Positions 23,748 to 34,056 of a stretch of 64,000 nt of DNA are shown piece after piece. Positions within the stretch are counted from its first letter, which is position 1; each line of letters opens with the position of its first letter. Origin of the DNA: Polyporus tsugae (lineage: Eukaryota; Basidiomycota; Agaricomycetes; Polyporales; Polyporaceae); assembly GCA_024305745.1 (NCBI GenBank), contig JAHRBS010000004.1, forward strand, positions 1,736,001-1,800,000. The letters are read 5' to 3'. The notes beneath the pieces are model-generated. The model had not been told where the DNA came from. It ran no database searches and saw nothing but the letters and a program-made list of their open reading frames with translations. The translations under genes and the position numbers were made by a program.

Positions 23748-24060
23748 ATACTACCTATTCCCATTTATTCACCAGTGCTATTCATCTACAGTGCTAGTTT
23801 CCGTTGCTGCCCATGACATTCGGTTCACGTTCATTGCCAGCGATCGGGAAACACGTACATCTCATCTCGCTTTTCGACATTCCCTCCCAGAATGTCGACT
23901 CTCAACCCTAACCCTAAAGTGAGAGAACTCAATCTGTAGTCCAGCGAGAGACTGGACGTCGACTCTTGCTTTTTAACCAATTCCTGCTCCTGTGCACATT
24001 CTGCTGCTTTGGTCGCCAGCCAGTCGCGTCATTCTAAGCTCTTGTTTGAAAGTTCGGAAT
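23748..24060 (+). promoter_or_regulatory. Intergenic region, frataxin promoter
   Basis: 313 bases between the rhodanese stop and the frataxin start. The only distinct element is the telomere-like repeat at 23904-23918. No gene is seen. Confidence 0.45.
23904..23918 (+). promoter_or_regulatory. Telomere-like AACCCTAACCCTAAA motif
   Basis: Two CCCTAA units lie about 145 bases upstream of the frataxin start codon. The same unit occurs at 15235 and 56812, also in promoter positions. Confidence 0.4.
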
Positions 24061-24802
24061 ATGTTCGTGGCTCTTCGGCAGGCTTTCCCAACTGCTGCAC
24101 GTTCACTGTCTGCGTTTGGACGGGTATCATGTCCTGGTGCGGTTCGGACTCTACGCGTCCTCTCTCAACATCACCGGACACCAGTCACATCGTACTCGCC
24201 ATGTATACGGAGGCATTACGGCACGCCAGCACCGCAGGTGGAGGAGAGGTCCGCTGGCACCGAAGGCGATTCATGTGGTATGGCACGGAAATAGCTGACG
24301 TCCTTCCTATATGCGCAGTAATCTTCCCGTCAATGTATACCACCAGTATTCGGATGCGACCATGGAGAAGATGCTGGAATCTCTCGAGAACCTCCTGGAC
24401 GAGCTAGGTGAACCCGAGTATGAGGTTGATTACGGGGTACGTATTTGGTCCAGGGTCCTCGGAACTGTGTCACAATACAGTCCCCTGACTACACCCCACT
24501 AGAGCGGTGTTTTGACATTGAAGTTGGGCACCCACGGAACCTACGTTATCAACAAGCAGCCTCCTAATAAACAAATATGGCTGTCGTCGCCCTTCAGGTG
24601 CGTCCCTCACCATTCCTGTGGCAGACGCTCTGACATCCTCCGTAGTGGTCCGAAGCGGTACGATTATACACCCGAACAGGACGATTGGGTCTACTCACGA
24701 GATGGGCGGTCCTTGAGTGAGCTTCTCAATCAGGAACTGGGTGAGGTCATCGGGAGGAAAGTAGATCTGGGTTTAGCGGATGTCAAGACGTATGTCATTT
24801 GA
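24061..24802 (+). CDS. YFH1: Frataxin, mitochondrial
   Basis: Start ATG 24061 ([20 protein letters not shown]), an Arg/Ser-rich presequence ending near [10 protein letters not shown] place the first donor at 24249 (GTCCGC), the only site giving the right phase into [16 protein letters not shown]. The frataxin fold is then clear: an acidic helix [19 protein letters not shown], the strand [37 protein letters not shown] and [20 protein letters not shown]. The stop is at 24800-24802. Frataxin stimulates sulfur transfer in the mitochondrial Fe-S assembly complex. Four exons; about 190 residues including the presequence. The donor after codon 62 departs from the GTRNGT consensus, so the first exon end is the least certain point. 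Confidence 0.93.
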
Positions 24803-25171
24803 AAACTAGAGACGCGTTGCAGGATGTCCCCGTTGCGGGGACACCGGTCGACGTCCAGATATTCAGACATGCTGTATTACGCATTCGTTAAGTCACTCTA
24901 GCATTGCCACGAGTGGTATGATGTATATGCTACAACTACTTGCAAGGTTCTGACCGATTGTAGGAATTCGTAACGTGTAGTCGAAGCGGACAGAATCACG
25001 GAGGCATGCAGAGAAATTTGGACACGACTGTACGAGAGCGGTATGCTGTGATGATGCGGAGTGAACAAGCACGACGTGAGCGACGAAGTACCAAGACGAA
25101 GCGGGGGCGGAGAGCTGTGAACGTGCGATGCAGATGCAGGACAAGGTTGAGGAAGGGACGCTGCGGCGGTA
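24803..25171. other. Convergent intergenic region
   Basis: 369 bases between the stops of frataxin (plus) and the orphan nuclear gene (minus). No domain, RNA gene or repeat is seen. Confidence 0.4.
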
Positions 25172-25860
25172 TTAGGTTTGGTTCTGGTTGCCTTCGCCAT
25201 CGCACTGCCTCCTGCGAGTGAGAAACAGAGCCCCCAGGAACCTTGGTCCACGGCGGTGAGTTTGGAAAGGACTGTTCCGAAAGCAATGTGGACGTACCGG
25301 TTCGTGTCCTCGTATTGTTGGGTCACACGTTTGACCTCAATGTGATCAACGATAGAAGCATCCTTGGAAGGGATCGATATGGTGAACGAGGTAGAGGTCC
25401 GGTGCGACTCGTGCGGCGCTAAGGGAGCGATCGGAGCCAATTGATTCGGGGCAGACGGGAAGGGGTGGTCGAAACCAACGTGAGGTCGCCCGTGAGACGT
25501 TAGTGGTAGTTGGGCCGGTGGCGAGGTGGTGGAGAAGAGCATGCGATGTCGCTGCTCTGCGTGCAGGTCGTGAAGAAGGCTGTTGACATGCTTGTACTCG
25601 CCTGCGTGCTGGAGCCTTTGGGTGTACTCAGAAGGCGCTGAGCGTCCAGCGGCTTGCTCGTCGACGTCCACATCCTCCTCTCCATCGCTCTCGCCGCCTC
25701 GCCATGGTGCCTTGCCCTTATCTGGGGCCCGGGGTTGTGATTGTGGTGGGGGAAAATGTCGCCTGCGCTTGACCACCCTCTCGGACATATCGATCGAGGG
25801 CTCCTGAGGGGTATAGGCGTCCGGGACGAAGGACGGGGTGGATCTTTGGCGTTTCAGCAT
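25172..25860 (-). CDS. Orphan basic/acidic, probably nuclear protein
   Basis: The ATG at 25860 starts MLKRQRSTPSFVPDAYTP. A basic cluster, RVVKRRRHFPP, follows at about residues 28-38 and is a likely nuclear signal. Next come an acidic stretch (DGEEDVDVDEQ) and a conserved-looking segment, HVNSLLHDLHAEQRHRMLF. One intron, GTACGT..CCAAG (about 25245-25300), joins EDTN to RFLGALFLTRRRQ. The stop TAA is at 25172-25174. Total about 210 residues. The short motif TNRFLGALFLTRRR at the end of an otherwise disordered protein looks like a binding motif kept by selection. I do not recognise a family. The open frame continuing past the donor to 24898 is read-through of the intron and not used. Confidence 0.6.
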
Positions 25861-26155
25861 AGATGCAAGGCGCAAGAGGATGGAAAGCGGAAGGATAGGA
25901 CAACCGGAAGCTCTTATAGAAGAGGACTCGGGTTGCGAACCACGCAATGTCCTGGCTGTTGGAGGCAAGCTTGAAGCTTGCCGACAAAGCGTCTCGAGCC
26001 TTAAATGACGCGTCTCGGTAAAACGCGACTCACGTAAGCGCCCTCGGCGTCAATTACGGGTGTCCCCAGCGTGCATACAGAGGCGCATCCTACTGCTTAT
26101 CCTCATCCCAACGCTCTAGTCTTGCGGTGCTCTCGCCTTGCTGTGGTTTCCCATC

Positions 26156-28895
26156 ATGTCTGACATGGATGTCTTTTCCGCCATGGGCATCGCCGGATTT
26201 GGCAAGAAGCTGAAACACCGTCAACTAGATCCCAATCGGTTCGAAAAGAGCAAGCGAGGAGACACGGTAAAGACATTCCTAGTACATTGTAACTCGGGTT
26301 TCCCTGAATGTATATCCTAGGGCATTCTCGCATCGTCCACCGTTGCGGCTGCGAAAACGGACAATGGCGTTGCCTCGGGACCCAGTGCTTCAGCCACGCC
26401 AGAGGAGCCCGAGTTTGACCCCGACGAGGTTGGGCCCCCTCCTCCGTCCAAGATAGATGGCGGTGACGAAGAAGAGCCGGAGTTTGATGCATCGGACGAT
26501 GAGCCTGAGGGGGCGTACTTCCCACTCTCTCACGAACTCCTTCTCAAGGACCATACCAAAGTCGTCTCTGCCATGACAATGGACCCGTCCGGCGCGCGAG
26601 TGTTATCCGGTTCGCACGATTACGACTGTAAGTTGTGGGACTTTGGTGGGATGGACTGGAGGTGTAAGCCATTCAAGACTTGGGAACCCGCCGGATCTTA
26701 CTATGTGCGCCCCTTCTCTAGCTCGTCCCGGGCCAATACGAGGTTGACCTCTGTCGCGTGGCGTTTCGCAGGTCCATGACGTGAAGTTTTCGAACGATGG
26801 GCAGCAATTCTTGGTTATTTCTGGTACACCGCAGGCGAAGCTGTATGACCGAGACGGCGAGGAGTTGTACGTAGCATCTTACTCGTTTCAGGGGCGGACA
26901 GTCTGACCTGACTGGCAGGGCCACTTTCGTCAAGGGCGACCCATACATTCGTGACATGAAGAACACTGCGTGCGTATTCCAGCCTTTCGCCTAGCTTTAC
27001 ATGAGCCTCACATGCGGTCTAATGCTTAGAGGGCACGTTGCGGAGCTGACGTCTTGTGCGTGGCATCCGAAGGATTCCCAGACCTTCATCACTAGTTCCT
27101 TCGATTCCACAATTCGGTATGTTGGTCACCTTGTTCCTCGCGTGAACCATCAGGGTATTTACGTAACTGCAGCATATGGGACGTCGAGAACAAACGAAAG
27201 CAGAAGACCGTGATTGTCGTGAAATCGAAGGAAAGAGGTGCGCGCACTAAAGTGAATACGTGTGCATACTCTCCAGACGGCAGCCTAATCGGCGGTGGTA
27301 AGTCTTCCAAAAATCGTATCATTCCGTATGAATGACCTCACTAATCGCATGCAAATAGCCTGCTTCGATGGTGCGCTGCATATGTGGCAGACCAAGTCAA
27401 ATTTTGTCCGCCCAAGCATGACAATTGAAGGCGCCCATGCCAAGGGTTCGGAGACAGGGTCACTTGTGTTCTCCGTTGACGGCCAAACCGTCCTTACGCG
27501 TGGCGGCGACGATACCGTGAAACGTAAATTCCCTGTTGACTCTCATGAACGTGTTAGGTTGATGTTATGCCAAGTTTGGGACCTGCGGTCGTTCAAGAAG
27601 CCTCTCATTGTTCGCTCTGGACTAACAACATTATATCCGAACACCAATGCTATTTTCAGCCCGGACAACAAATACGTCATCACCGGTGCAGGCGCGGCGA
27701 CGAAGGGCGGCAAAGGTCATTTGCTATTCATGAGGAAGGATACTTTTGAGACGGTCAAAGATCTTGAAGTGGACACCACGCCCGTTAGAGTGTTTTGGCA
27801 CTCCAAGATCAATCAGGTATGCGGATAACAAACAATATAATTCCATTTAATGCGGCTCATTGGAGAATAACAGGTCGTCACCGGTCTGTCAAATGGGCAA
27901 ATTTGCGTCTTGTACTCGCCCGATATGTCAGTCAATGGCGCGAAGCTACCCCTCAGCAAAGGGCCGCCGAGGAAAGTCACCATTGAAGATATGTCCGCCG
28001 CGGTATCCGCCCCGACTATCATCACGCCGCATGCCCTGCCCATGTTCCGCGACAGCGAGGTCGGTCGCAGCACAAAGCGCAAGCGGGAAAAGGAGCGCAT
28101 GGACCCGAGGAAGAGCCGGAGACCAGAACTGCCTGTCACTGGCCCTGGCCGTGGAGGGCGTGTCGGGGCAAGTGCGACGCAACATGTTGTGCAGAACCTG
28201 GTGCGGGACACCACGAGAGACGAAGACGTACGTGCCACAGCTGTCTTTGTCGTGTTCCGTTTCGGTCTTCTGCGCGTCATCCCGGACATCACCCCGCTTC
28301 CCTCTTTACTGACATCAGTGGAAATCCACCATCTATCTATCGGATACCGCTATCGCCAGGACGGCCTCGCTGGGAGGGTGCGGGATGGGCTCGTTGTTGT
28401 GCTCGTCGAGCAGAGTGCTGAGAAGGACGATAAGTATCGCGAGGGGGTGTGGATTATCGGGACCTGGAAGGGTCCAATCAGAGCGGGTTTGGCGGTTGCC
28501 GTTGTGACACGCCGGACGCGCGTTGCCATCCGGAACAGGCCCGAAGGTCCAAATCTGGCCCAGTCTCCTGTCTTCCCATCTTCCTCTCCTCCACGATGTT
28601 CTCCGTCCCTCGCTTGCGCTGAGAGCCCAGTTGTACTGACGAACGCTCTGCTTGCCAGCCACGCGAGGCCCTGCTCAGGCTGGCTGCCACTGCCGACGAG
28701 AACCCGGTTTGGACCGCTGGTGAGTGCGATAAAATTTCATCCTGATGGAGCCACCCTTGTTTGGTCTTGTTTGGGATCGGGCTGTGGTTGCTGACGTGTG
28801 AACTTAAATTTTGAAACTCAGCTTGGCGCGCGAACCAGCCAAAGCCTGTCTTTGCGCCCGCCGAGGGGGAAGCAGAAGAGGAGGAAAAGGACTAG
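26156..28895 (+). CDS. WDR70: WDR70-type WD40 repeat protein
   Basis: Start MSDMDVFSAMGIAGFGKKLK at 26156. An acidic linker (about 26400-26520) precedes the beta-propeller. WD-type repeats include SGARVLSGSHDYDCKLWDFG (26590), ELTSCAWHPKDSQTFITSS (27045), KVNTCAYSPDGSLIGG (27250), SVDGQTVLTRGGDDTVK, AIFSPDNKYVITGAGA (27650) and VVTGLSNGQICVLY. The C-terminus has the family motif PREALLRLAATADENPVWTA followed by QPKPVFAPAE, and ends in an acidic run at TAG 28893-28895. WDR70 acts in the nucleus with CUL4-DDB1 in histone H2B ubiquitination and DNA repair, as described for human and fission yeast. About eleven exons. One intron (28228-28658) is 431 bases, far longer than all others in the window. 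Confidence 0.92.
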
Positions 28896-29022
28896 GGCGA
28901 CAGCGGGGGGCTGGAGGGGGACGAATGGAGTGTCGAGGGACGAGCGGGAGGGAAGGGAGGGAGGGAAGCGGGATAGGGAGGAAACTGAGGACGCAGGAGA
29001 TCGAACCTTAATTCGTTGAGCG

Positions 29023-29028
29023 TATAAA
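29023..29028 (+). promoter_or_regulatory. TATA box of the BET gene
   Basis: TATAAA sits 101 bases upstream of the BET start codon, inside a 228-base intergenic gap after WDR70. Position and sequence both fit a core promoter. Confidence 0.55.
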
Positions 29029-29123
29029 GACCTCTAGCCCAACTTCGGATCTCCTGTCCCCCCAAATCTCACAGCTCTCTTTGCCCTCCCGTCACTCCTG
29101 CGTGACTGTCACGCGCCTTCCCG

Positions 29124-31799
29124 ATGCACGACGCGCTCTCCACCAACCTCAACGGCGTCCATCTCGACTCGGTCTCTGCCCCAGACTCCCCCGCCGTCGA
29201 CTCGGTCGCCACTCCCGTCAACAACTCTCTCGTCCCCGACCTCAAGATCGACGTTGACTACAACGAACAGGAGAGTGACGTCCGCCACGAACCTGCCCCT
29301 CTCAAGCTGGACAAGTTGGAGAACGCGTCCGTCGTCCCTCAGATAGACACCCCTCTGGTCCCTGGTACGTTTATCGCATCGTTTGACGCGTCTTCTTCCC
29401 CTCACGCGCGGCAAGATATCATCCCTATTGTGTCTTCCCACGGTACTCCTTCTCCACCACCGGGCGAATCGCAAGACGACGTGAAAATGGCTGAAGACAA
29501 CGTGCCAGCTCCTCGCGGGGACGTGGAGATGTCGGAGTCGAGTGGCAAGGCAAACGGTCTCCCTAACGGACAAGCGCACGAGTCGCCCGTTCCCACACCG
29601 GTCTCTCCCCTTCCTGCTGTATCTTCGAGTGAAACCGCTGTCGACTCCCATCCTGCGTCATCTCCATACGCTATTAATACGAATGCTAATAACGATGATG
29701 ATGATGATGATAAGCCTCCGCCCGCTAAGAGAGCCAGGAAGTACTCGGACGCAGAGAGAGCATCGCTGGCAAATGTAAGCACATCTCCTCTCCTGTGCGC
29801 CGTTATGGGCGTACTAATCTGTGTTTCCTTATCGCGTTCTGAAGACCGGTACTCCACCTCCAGCCTCCGTCTCTCCTCCTCCGAACGGCAAAGTTCCTAC
29901 GGAGCCTTCTGGTCCATCCACCTTCTCTATCGCTCAGTGGCGCTTCTCGTCGTCCACCATTCGGACACTCAGGAAGATGAAGGACGCTGGTCCTTTCCTC
30001 AACCCCGTTGATCCCCTTGTTCTGGGCATCCCTCACTATCCCCAAGTCATCAAGCGTCCGATGGACTTTTCCACCATCGAGCGCAAACTCTCTGCCTCCA
30101 ACCCTGCAAAACCTGACCCGAACCCCGCCAACCCCCGCTACTATCACGCCGATCAGTTCGTACAGGACGTTCGTCTTATCTTCACGAATTGCGTCACGTT
30201 CAACGGTCCGGAGCACCCCGTCACCCAGATGGGTAAGCGGGTGGAGGCCGTCTTCGACAAGCAGATCAAGCAGATCCCACCCCCAGAAGAGGTACGATTC
30301 TTCTCTCCAGTTTCGGATCCGACCATGCCTCATTTCTATCAGCCTAAGGCCCCACCGCCCAAGAAAGTAGCAACGCCTCCCCCACCTCCGCCTCCACCAA
30401 AGAAACAAACCCGACGACCGTCCGCGCCTGTCGCGCCTGTTATCCGGCGGAACGAGGAAGTTGTTGGACGACCGAAGCGCGAGATCCATCCTCCTCCTCC
30501 TAAGGATCTTCCGTACGCTGAGGCGCCTCGCAAACCGCGGAAGGCCAAGGCGCCGAAGAACGCGATTGCGGCGGAGCAGCTCAAGTTCTGCGAGAAGATC
30601 TGGAAGGACCTGCACCAGAAGCAGCACTACCAGGTCGCTCACGCGTTCTATGAGCCTGTCGGTGCGTGGCCTTTTTAGCGATGCTCAACGTTGCACACAT
30701 TGACGTGTTCGCTTCCAGAGCCTCTCAAAATGGGCATTCCAGAGTATGCGAAAATTATCAAGAAGCCCATGGACCTCTCGACGATGAAGAAGAAGTTGGA
30801 CGCGGGTGAATACCCCACCGCAGAGAAGTTCCGCGACGACTTCAAGCTCATGGTCAAGAACTGCATGACGTTCAATCCCCCCGGCAACCCTGTTCACGAG
30901 GCTGGCAAGTCACTTCAAAACCTCTTCGACGAGAAGTGGAAGAACTTGCCTGTTCCTCGGTCGCACGACGTTAGTGAGGATGAGGACGATGAGGAGGACG
31001 ATGAAGAGGACGATGAGCGTTCTCGTACGTATTCCGATTTCAACGTAGTCTGATCTGACGCTGAACCTACAGGTCGGGCAGGCATGGAGGGCATGATCGC
31101 AGATATGGAGAATCAGATCGCGAACATGAAGAATAACCTCGCTGCGCTCAAACGGAACGGCAAGGAGAAGACCAAGAAGGAGAAGGAGAAGCGGGAGAAG
31201 CCAGTTCCTCCCGTTGCATCGACGTCCAAATCCGCCCCCAAGCAGTCGAAGGCTGCCCCTCCAGCGCCGAAGGGCAAGAAGGGCAAGAAGCCTGTTACCG
31301 ACGATGACGTCCTTACTTTCGAGCAGAAGAAGGATCTCAGCGACACCATCAGCAAACTCGACGGTGCCAAGCTCGAGAAGGTTATCCAGATCATCCACGA
31401 CGGCGTGCCCGAGATTCGTGATGTACGTGTGACCTTCCTCTACCTTATTGCCCTCATTGACTTTGACATCAGAGTACGGAGGAGATCGAGCTCGAAATCG
31501 ACCAGCTACCTGCAGCCGTGCTGACGAAGTTGTACAACTTCGTCATCAGACCCATGAAGCCCCCCGTGAAACGGCCACGTACTGGCAAGGGCACAGGCAC
31601 GGGAGGGCTGAAACGGAAGAGCATGGATGAGGACGTCGAGACGAAGAAGATTCGTGCGCTCGAGGAGAAGCTGAAGTCCTTCGAACAAGGCGGACGCGCG
31701 TCGGGTGGCGCTACCAACGGCGGCGCGGCAGCGGAAATGAGCGAGCACTCCTCAGCCGAGTCGAGCTCGGACGAGAGCTCGGCAAGTGATTCAGAGTGA
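29124..31799 (+). CDS. BDF1: BET-family double-bromodomain protein
   Basis: Start MHDALSTNLNGVHLDSVSA at 29124. A Ser/Pro-rich N-terminus contains six Asp from a GAT repeat (about 29694-29711) and a basic PPPAKRARKYS. Bromodomain 1 (about 29960-30280) shows FLNPVDPLVLGIPHYPQVIK, RPMDFSTIERKL and the acetyl-lysine-binding Asn context IFTNCVTFNG. Bromodomain 2 (about 30590-30960) shows the EPLKMGIPEYAKIIKKPMDL core and LMVKNCMTFNPPGNPVH. An acidic run, a basic coiled segment (MKNNLAALKRNGKEKTKKEK) and an NET domain (TFEQKKDLSDTISKLDGAKL, IELEIDQLPAAVLTKLYNFV) follow. The tail is the Ser/Glu-rich SEED-type (SSAESSSDESSASDSE), stop 31797-31799. BET proteins bind acetylated histones H4/H3 and help recruit TFIID. 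Six exons; about 830 residues. Confidence 0.96.
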
Positions 31800-32133
31800 G
31801 CTGGGTATGGGCGGGTTTCTCTCCATCCCCTGGACCAATATCGATATGCGTGTCGTCATAATCCCTTCGTCCTTGCCGCATCCGTCAACGTCTTCTGCTT
31901 GGTGACCTTGTCGGTTGGGTGTCCAGCTGTTGTCATACTCTTACTCTTTGTTCATCGTCAACTTATACTCTTGTTGTCAATCGTCCTTATTAAAATTACA
32001 GAACTCGATCATGTAGCTAGTTAGTATCGTACGTTCATATTCCATATCCTTGGATCTCCACTCAGACAAGGTCGGCGCGTCGATGAATAAGGTCTGAATG
32101 CGGATAGACCTATGAACTAATGACGACGGACGG
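31800..32133. other. Convergent 3' intergenic region
   Basis: 334 bases between the stops of the BET gene (plus) and the G-patch gene (minus). It is T-rich with no gene or RNA visible. Confidence 0.45.
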
Positions 32134-33829
32134 TCATCGACGACGCCCGGGTGCCCCTGCTCGGAACTTCTGCCACCCAGAACGTGAAGCCTCTGGCCGG
32201 GCTGGCTCCGAGGGGGCTGCTGGAGGAGGGGGCCTTGACGACATCGCAGTGGGCAGTGGAGCAGGGGGCGGTAATGATGCAGAAGGTCGAGCCGAAGGTG
32301 GGCCGCCCTCGGAAGATATCCCACTCCACCCACCTCCACGAGATGGTACGGGGACATCTCCCCATCCTTGACGAGGACCACCGGATGGAAGTGGGGAAGG
32401 AGCAGTGGCTGCCATGGGCGGCGGTGGCGGCGGAACACCGTAAGGCGAGGGTGCTGGAGGGCCACAGTACGCTGGGACTGAGGGTGCCGGTACACTACTA
32501 CTCGTTTCAAGAGATGTCCACCCTCCAGTTCTGAAGGCTGGAGCACTCGTGTAATCCACGCGTGAGGGTACCGGAGCCGATACAGAAGGGGGTGTGGGCA
32601 CGGGCGCTGAGCTGGTAGGAGCTAAAGCCGGGGCCCAACCGCTGCTGATGCTGGCGCTATTGGAAGTTGCCTGGGTTTCGCCAACAGTGGCCCATCCTGA
32701 CCGTTTGGGGGGTTCGGCAAGGGTAGAGGACGTGTCCGCAGCGACTGTGGCCCAGCTGCTGCTCTTGAAACCGTCACTGGTCGCAGGCATAGATGGGACT
32801 TCAGCTGTGGCGGCGACAGCGACAGGGGGCTTCGCCATTTTCACTCCAGCTGCCTTTGCGATCTTGCGAAGCTCCTTTTCTTCACGCTTCCTCTCCTTCT
32901 CTTTGCGCTTGCTGACCTCCTCCTCCGTGTTGCGGCTTGCACGTTGGGCGAGCTGCATGTCCCGAAACCGGACCTTGTGGTGGTGGGCATACGAGTTGGT
33001 ATGCTCGTCGTACTGAGCGACGTTTCGAAACTGCTTCTCGCACACCTCACAGTAGAAGGGACGGAGGACGCTAGAGATCTCTGTCTGGACCGCGGCACGG
33101 CGGGCGACTGCATCCTGCAAGCATACATGTGAGAAAAAGCTGCGGGATTCGCCACAACGTGCGGGCGCACCTCGCGTTGCTTCCGCTGTTCCTCCGTTTC
33201 TTTTGTTTGCCGCTCCGAATCCAATTCTCGGCGCTGGGAGACAGTCGATTCGACTGCAAAGGATTGGCTGATGCAATAGCTTTCGAGACGGAAAATACTC
33301 ACTCATTCGAACATCCTGACTAGCCTTCCCCAGACCTGTCAAGTCATTCTTCACATAGAAGGGTATAGGGTCGACGCGACCTAAGTGGCATTTGTGAGAC
33401 CAGTAGGCAATCACAAGCCAACCGCACATACCATCGCCCGAAAGACCGAGGGGAGTGCCCTCTACCCATCCCATCTTCGCGAGCATGGAGAAACCAATGT
33501 TCGAGTTCTTGATTTTCGTCTCCACGGTAATGACTTCACGCGACGGCTTGCTAGCGTAGTATTCGTCGTACTTGTCGACGTCCATCGCATCTGGGGGAGG
33601 GGGGGAAGGTGTACGGGAGACAAGAGACACGTTGTCTGCGCCGTCGTCATCTCCGTCGCCTTCATCCCGTGGTCGCTGGGGGAGGTGGAGAAGAGGAAGA
33701 AGTATGCAGAGCGTGTTCTGGGTGCGAAGAATGCACAACGAATACCTTCAACGACGCGGAGGAGGTTTCGTCTAGCTCTGGGCGATTGAGGGGAGTTGCG
33801 TTCCAGCGCGCGACGGATTCGGAAGACAT
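32134..33829 (-). CDS. G-patch and C2H2 zinc-finger RNA-associated protein
   Basis: The first exon (ATG 33829, MSSESVARWNATPLNRPELD) is only about 35 codons, ending at a GTATTC donor. Exon 2 has an acidic Ser/Pro segment and then a G-patch: SNIGFSMLAKMGWVEGTPLG, continuing across an intron to RVDPIPFYVKNDLTGLGK. A charged region follows (RRELDSERQTKETEEQRKQ). A C2H2 finger of the U1-C/matrin type is next (FYCEVCEKQFRNVAQYDEH, then HTNSYAHHHKVRF). A Lys/Glu coiled segment (EEEVSKRKEKERKREEKELR) leads to a long Pro/Ser/Gly-rich tail ending in an Arg-rich C-terminus (GWQKFRAGAPGRRR). This order resembles GPATCH8/ZNF804-like proteins linked to splicing through DEAH helicases. About 510 residues, five exons. 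The partner helicase is unknown. Confidence 0.88.
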
Positions 33830-34056
33830 TCGGCGGGTTTGCGAAAGAATTGGAACGAAAGCAGGTTGGGTGAGAGTTGCAAAGTGAGAGTGTCTGAGCT
33901 AAGACTGAGGATGGCGACGTCTTGTGCCTCAGAGAAGCGCTCAGCTAGGGCAGGTCTCACGTGACGGGAACACGGTCGTCGCGTCCGAGTCGTAGCCGCC
34001 ACAACCACTTCCTCCTCTCCCTCACGACCCCATCTTCCCTTCTCCCTCCCTCCGCG

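Noticed and set aside
32151..33016. Plus-strand frames of 127-140 codons over the G-patch gene
   Set aside because: Antisense shadows of a Pro/Ser/Gly-rich coding region; no domain.
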